Origin: Actinomycetota bacterium
GTDB taxonomy: Bacteria; Actinomycetota; Actinomycetes; Nanopelagicales; Nanopelagicaceae
Direction of reading: 5' to 3'
Length of the DNA: 10,444 bases
NCBI GenBank assembly: GCA_010028225.1
Contig: RGOY01000034.1
Coordinates: 1 to 10,444 of the forward strand
Of this stretch, positions 6,951 through 10,444 are shown one piece after another. Every line of letters begins with the position of its first letter. The stretch's first letter is position 1. The position numbers were made by a program, and so were the translations under genes. Under the pieces are notes generated by a model. The model did no database searches and had not been told where the DNA came from. It was given only the letters and a program-made list of their open reading frames with translations.

Positions 6951-8843
6951 TTACTCGACAGTTACTGACTTGGCAAGATTTCTTGGTTGGTCGACATCAT
7001 TTCCGCGTACTAGAGCCATCTCATATGCAAAAACTTGTAGTGGAACAATCGAGAGAATTGGCTGTAAAAGTTCATCGGTCGCTGGAACACGAATAGCAAA
7101 GTCTGTTGCAGGAATATCTGTCGCAGTATCAGCTATCACGATGACATGCGCGCCACGTGCCTTGACTTCTTGAATATTGCTCGCCATCTTCTCTCGAATC
7201 TCACTTCCAAGAGGTGGCATGATCGCAATCACGGGAGTTCCATTCTCAATCAAGGCGATCGGGCCATGTTTGAGTTCGCCTCCAGCAAAACCTTCGGCAT
7301 GCATATATGCAAGTTCTTTCAACTTCAGCGCACCTTCTAGTGCCGAAGGGAATCCGACATGCCTTCCAAGAAAGAGCACTGAAGTGGCATCTTTGAAACC
7401 ACGCGTCATCTCGCGAAGGGCTTCGACTGTTTCAAGTACTTGTTCAACCTTCGAAGGAAGCCCCAGCAATTCACTGCCAATCTTCTTAGCTTCACTTGCA
7501 CTTAATGTAGATCTTGAATTTTTGCTCGATGCGCTACTCGGCTTGCCACTCGTCCCTTGCGACACCTGACCGAGATAGAGGGCAAAAAGATGAAGTGCAA
7601 TCACCTGCGTCAAAAGCGCCTTCGTCGACGCTACCGCAATCTCGGGACCACCATGGGTATAGATCACTGCATCTGATTCACGCGGAATTGTCGAACCATG
7701 CGTATTACAAATCGAGAGCGCTTTCGCGCCCAAAGACTTTGCATGACGAAGGGCCATCAAAGTGTCCATCGTCTCGCCCGATTGTGAAATCGTCACGACG
7801 AGAGTTCTTGGATCAAGCACTGGCCTGCGATATCGAAATTCGGATGCAAGCTCGACATCGCATGCGATTCCCGCCCAAGCTTCAATCGCATACTTCCCTA
7901 TGAGTCCGGCATGAAACGCAGTCCCGCAGGCAAGTATCAATATCCGATCCACATCTGTTGCAAGCGCGTCTGCCATCGATTCAAGTTCAGGAAGTGAGAC
8001 TTTCCCCGACTCTTCAATGCGTCCCAGCAAGGTATCTGCGATTGCTTTAGGTTGTTCAAAGATTTCTTTCAACATGAAATGTTGGAATCCGCCTCGCTCA
8101 GCGGCCGCTGCATCCCAAGTAATCTCATAACTCTTTGCTTCAACTTTCTTTCCATCAAGATCAGTCACAGTCACATCACTTGGCGTCACAATCACTACCT
8201 GGTCCTGCCCAAGTTCCATCGCGCTCTTGGTTGATGAGATAAAGGCTGCAACATCAGAAGCTAAGAAATTCTCACCTTTACCTACACCGACTACTAGTGG
8301 CGAGTTTCGCCGAGCTCCCACGATCCGCTTCGGGTCATCACTATGAACAGCAAGCAAAGTAAATGAGCCCCGAAGTCGCTTACAAACCATTCTCATCGCT
8401 TCGGCTAGGTCTCCACCATTTTCTTTGAAGGCATCGCCAAGTAGATGTGCGACTGATTCAGTATCGGTCTCAGAGGAGAAGGCATGCCCCTTAGCAAGAA
8501 GCTCCTTCTTCAATTCAACATAGTTCTCAATGATCCCGTTATGGATTACCGCCAACTTCCCGTCATCTGAAAGATGCGGATGAGCATTTGAATCGGTGGG
8601 TCCGCCATGGGTTGCCCATCGCGTATGGCCGATCCCTGAGTGCGAAGAGCCGAAGCGACTATCAAGGGCTGATTCAAGATTTCCCAATTTTCCTGCGCGC
8701 TTTTCGACAAGGAGAGGCTTTCCTTCGCCATTAGTCAGTGCGACTCCGGCAGAGTCATATCCACGATATTCAAGTCGTCGCAATCCATCCACGACGATGT
8801 CGATAGCTTTCTTATCGCCGGTGTACCCGACGATTCCGCACAT
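6951..8843 (-). CDS. glmS: Glutamine--fructose-6-phosphate aminotransferase (isomerizing)
   Basis: Converts fructose-6-phosphate and glutamine into glucosamine-6-phosphate, the entry step to UDP-GlcNAc and peptidoglycan. The start is ATG 8841-8843, because the second codon must be the catalytic Cys exposed by Met removal (MCGIVGY); AAGGGGAG lies just upstream. The glutaminase domain (1-240) shows GHTRWATHG (72-80), HNGIIEN (102-108) and SSETDTE (123-129). The two SIS sugar-isomerase domains show ILACGTAFHAG (303-313), ISQSGETMDT (352-361), KHGPIAL (525-531) and the C-terminus DVDQPRNLAKSVTVE, the family's active-site tail. At 630 residues it is about 20 longer than many bacterial GlmS, due to a Ser/Lys-rich insert at about 429-449 between the SIS domains. 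First gene of the minus-strand run, so its promoter should lie in 8844-9071. No glmS ribozyme is evident. Confidence 0.98.
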   Translation of the reverse strand: MCGIVGYTGDKKAIDIVVDGLRRLEYRGYDSAGVALTNGEGKPLLVEKRAGKLGNLESALDSRFGSSHSGIGHTRWATHGGPTDSNAHPHLSDDGKLAVIHNGIIENYVELKKELLAKGHAFSSETDTESVAHLLGDAFKENGGDLAEAMRMVCKRLRGSFTLLAVHSDDPKRIVGARRNSPLVVGVGKGENFLASDVAAFISSTKSAMELGQDQVVIVTPSDVTVTDLDGKKVEAKSYEITWDAAAAERGGFQHFMLKEIFEQPKAIADTLLGRIEESGKVSLPELESMADALATDVDRILILACGTAFHAGLIGKYAIEAWAGIACDVELASEFRYRRPVLDPRTLVVTISQSGETMDTLMALRHAKSLGAKALSICNTHGSTIPRESDAVIYTHGGPEIAVASTKALLTQVIALHLFALYLGQVSQGTSGKPSSASSKNSRSTLSASEAKKIGSELLGLPSKVEQVLETVEALREMTRGFKDATSVLFLGRHVGFPSALEGALKLKELAYMHAEGFAGGELKHGPIALIENGTPVIAIMPPLGSEIREKMASNIQEVKARGAHVIVIADTATDIPATDFAIRVPATDELLQPILSIVPLQVFAYEMALVRGNDVDQPRNLAKSVTVE

Positions 8844-9071
8844 CGCACTCCCCTTAACCTCGAGAAAATTGCACAGAGACAAACCCGAGGACAGTTTACA
8901 AGTCCCTCATTGGCATTCATTTCCATCAGTTATCACGCTGGGATGGTCTCTTTTTCTAGCCAAATTCATCAATCAAATCCAAAGACCAAGGCTTCCTTCC
9001 GTCAATCGCTTTGACTAACCTTCTCTCACCGCAGATGGAGTTCGCGGCATATTCTTGAGAGTGAGTGGTAG
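8844..9071. promoter_or_regulatory. Divergent intergenic region, glmS (minus) / secreted protein gene (plus)
   Basis: This 228-base spacer must hold the promoters for the long minus-strand run and for the plus-strand gene. No textbook promoter stands out. On the minus strand, TAAACT at 8893-8898 (preceded by TTG) is a weak -10 candidate about 50 bases before glmS without a good -35. On the plus strand, TTGACT at 9011-9016 resembles a -35 box, but no good -10 lies at 16-18 bases; CATATT at 9048-9053 is too far away. A perfect short inverted repeat GTCAA-TCGCT-TTGAC spans 9001-9015 and includes that -35-like box, so it could be a small operator or chance. The plus-strand ATG has only a weak ribosome site (GAGTGAGTGG). 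Confidence 0.35.
9001..9015. repeat. Short inverted repeat GTCAA-N5-TTGAC
   Basis: Perfect 5-base arms with a 5-base spacer, 57 bases before the plus-strand gene, overlapping a -35-like TTGACT. The arms are short enough to occur by chance; a role as operator is only a possibility. Confidence 0.25.
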
Positions 9072-10298
9072 ATGACGAGGAAAAAAGTTTCGCTGAGGTT
9101 CCTCTCTATTGTCGCGCTCACTGCCTCACTGCTCATTCCGCTCTCACAATCCCCTGCGACAGCGAATTCCACCGGTAAGGCCTGGAACGAAGATTCCCGC
9201 TCATTCTCTGAAGGTTGGCCCTGGCCCGCGCTCCCAAATTGGTGGAATCAAGATGAGAGTTTCAAACAACAATCTTTTACCGATGTACGTCTCGGCCAGT
9301 GGATAACCTGCCGACCCGAGTGGTCGATGAACGATTGCATTGAAAGCGTCACGGTCTACGACAAAGACAACAAGAATCTCGGATCGATGACATTCATTCC
9401 AGAAAAGACTTTTGACCCATTTGAGACGCGTCAATTTTGGACCAAGTCAGAGACTCCTCAGAAGACGCTGATTGATAACTATCCCAACTTCGATGCAAAC
9501 GGTTTCGCCCAAGGACTTTGGAAGCTTCCCGAAGGCGTGAAACTCTCTGATGGTAAAGATCTTGTGGGAGTAAGCGTCGCCCGCATGCTTAGTTCAGTTC
9601 AAGTCAATGTCTCCCCTGTTGGCCTCGGCGATGGTGTCTCGCTGCCAGTGGGTTACTTCTTTGAGACAACACTCAAGTCCAAGAACTTAAGAAAATACAC
9701 TCGTTGGATCTCATCAAATGGAAGAGATCCATCGGTGATCATTGGCGCGGATGACAGAATCATTATTAAGGGAGTTGCTTCACGATTTCCAATCCCAGAC
9801 TCACAAAAAGGATGTAACGGGCTTTACGGTGGAAACGAAGAGAAAGCTCGCGCTGATGCCGCATTCATCGCAGTAAATATGGCCACTTACCTCTCATCGG
9901 AGAACCCAAACTCACAAGCAGCAGACATTGTGATGGGAACAAATGGTTGGTGGTGCTTCAACGGGATCAACTGGGACGCAAAAGAGCGACAACTTGTCGT
10001 TAACGTCGCCGCGCCACACTATTACCCAGATGGCACAGTCGTGGATGGATGGCTTGAGTTGAAGATCAAAGGAAGACTCGCAAAAGAATGGTGGGGCATC
10101 TCCCCAGATGAAGCCACGGGATACGCGAAAGTTGAAGTTGTCTACAAAGACGGAACTAGTAAGACTGCAACCGTCACTGCTAGCTACATCAAAGAAAAAG
10201 ACTGGATTGACCTTCGCGCATACGGCTTCACCTACTCAAATCCCGCAATCAAAGTCTCCATGAAGAAGCCAGAAACTGCATGGAGTGTGCCGCAATGA
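9072..10298 (+). CDS. Secreted protein of unknown function
   Basis: I do not recognise the family with confidence. The 408-residue protein starts with a clear export signal: basic MTRKKVSLRF, a hydrophobic core at about 10-22 and a likely cleavage after ATA or TAN near 31-32. There is no lipobox, no later membrane segment and no sortase motif, so it should be released or loosely wall-bound. The mature part is rich in aromatic residues (GWPWPALPNWW 48-58, GTNGWWCFNGINW 289-301) and looks mostly beta. Four cysteines, C80, C89, C248 and C295, could make two disulfides; C80-x8-C89 followed by IESVTVYD looks like a compact strand-turn unit. A segment at 254-285 is more helical. No catalytic motif was found. 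It is divergent from glmS and alone on the plus strand. Because the DNA just after its stop looks foreign, the natural C-terminus is not certain. Confidence 0.82.
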   Translation: MTRKKVSLRFLSIVALTASLLIPLSQSPATANSTGKAWNEDSRSFSEGWPWPALPNWWNQDESFKQQSFTDVRLGQWITCRPEWSMNDCIESVTVYDKDNKNLGSMTFIPEKTFDPFETRQFWTKSETPQKTLIDNYPNFDANGFAQGLWKLPEGVKLSDGKDLVGVSVARMLSSVQVNVSPVGLGDGVSLPVGYFFETTLKSKNLRKYTRWISSNGRDPSVIIGADDRIIIKGVASRFPIPDSQKGCNGLYGGNEEKARADAAFIAVNMATYLSSENPNSQAADIVMGTNGWWCFNGINWDAKERQLVVNVAAPHYYPDGTVVDGWLELKIKGRLAKEWWGISPDEATGYAKVEVVYKDGTSKTATVTASYIKEKDWIDLRAYGFTYSNPAIKVSMKKPETAWSVPQ

Positions 10299-10415
10299 AG
10301 AAAATCACATTTACCCGTGCGTGGCGAGCGTATCGCAGAGGATTTCCAGACCGTGGTCGAACACTACATTGAAAAGCGCTTTGGTTCTGCCCAAGCGGTC
10401 AGTACGCATGAGTGA
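10299..10415 (+). pseudogene. Possible ispG (gcpE) 3'-terminal fragment
   Basis: Directly after the TGA of the secreted-protein gene, the same frame stays open for 38 codons to TGA 10413-10415. It reads VRGERIAEDFQTVVEHYIEK (from codon 10317) then RFG. From memory this strongly resembles the C-terminal tail of IspG (4-hydroxy-3-methylbut-2-enyl diphosphate synthase) of proteobacterial type, which ends with a (T)L(K/R)G(E/D)xIAEEFxxxVxxYxxxRYG pattern; actinobacterial IspG lacks it. No SD-backed start exists: the first candidate is GTG 10317. The rest of IspG is absent. It may be a gene remnant or the foreign half of a chimeric contig end. The identification is from recall only, without alignment. 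Confidence 0.35.
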
Positions 10416-10444
10416 CAACAGCAAGGAGGGTATCGCCAAGGTAC
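10408..10444 (+). CDS. 5' end of a further gene, possibly hisS (histidyl-tRNA synthetase)
   Basis: ATG 10408-10410 opens a frame (MSDNSKEGIAKV) that runs off the window, overlapping the preceding short frame by 8 bases. Twelve residues cannot identify a protein. The guess rests on two points: beta-proteobacterial HisS often has a short charged N-terminal extension leading to K(I/V)xGVRGMNDLLP, and ispG-hisS is a known neighbour pair there. The AAGGAGGG at 10423-10430 is inside this frame and could instead be a ribosome site for a start just beyond the edge. Confidence 0.25.
   Translation, partial: MSDNSKEGIAKV

Noticed and set aside
8844..8882. Upstream in-frame start giving GlmS 13 extra N-terminal residues
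   Set aside because: GlmS needs Cys directly after the initiator Met as its nucleophile, so ATG 8841-8843 is the true start; it also has a good ribosome site.
8844..8960. glmS ribozyme or another riboswitch upstream of glmS
   Set aside because: The 5' region is too short and lacks recognisable conserved ribozyme core; that element belongs mainly to Firmicutes.
10295..10372. 25-codon frame from ATG 10295 overlapping the stop as ATGA
   Set aside because: It is short and ends at TGA 10370, while another frame over the same bases has a much more protein-like sequence; kept only as a possible frameshifted start of the IspG-like fragment.

Overview
This 10.4 kb window looks like actinobacterial chromosome. 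The clues are compact gene packing with 1-20 base overlaps, several GTG starts, roughly balanced base composition by eye, and an AcpS/Alr/GlmS gene set of actinobacterial flavour. A streamlined freshwater lineage such as Nanopelagicales (acI) would fit. This is an inference from gene style, not from a marker gene. Both ends cut through coding sequence, so it may be a whole assembled contig.

Layout. From 8843 down to 1, nine genes all read leftward on the minus strand: glmS, a PAP2-family phosphatase, acpS, alr, then a complete branched-chain/hydrophobic amino acid (HAAT/Liv-type) ABC transporter: livG, livF, livH, livM and a substrate-binding protein cut by the left edge. Gaps are 64 bases or less everywhere except before the binding-protein gene (114 bases). 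alr/livG, livG/livF, livF/livH and livH/livM overlap. On the plus strand, divergent from glmS across a 228-base spacer, lies one gene for a secreted protein of unknown function (9072-10298). The last ~146 bases hold an open frame resembling the C-terminal tail of IspG and then a possible hisS start, neither of which fits the actinobacterial context.

How the genes fit together. GlmS makes glucosamine-6-phosphate (amino sugar precursor of peptidoglycan), Alr makes D-alanine for the peptide stem, a PAP2 phosphatase could recycle undecaprenyl pyrophosphate or act on another lipid phosphate, and AcpS activates acyl carrier protein for lipid synthesis. This is a cell-envelope supply block. The Liv transporter is physically coupled to alr by a 20-base overlap, so it may import an amino acid (alanine is an untested candidate) for the same purpose.

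I see no mobile element, CRISPR, tRNA, rRNA or clear defence system. The most notable points are the possibly foreign or chimeric right end, the divergent signature motif in LivG that predicts one degenerate ATP site, the absence of a lipobox in the binding protein, and altered catalytic motifs in the PAP2 protein.
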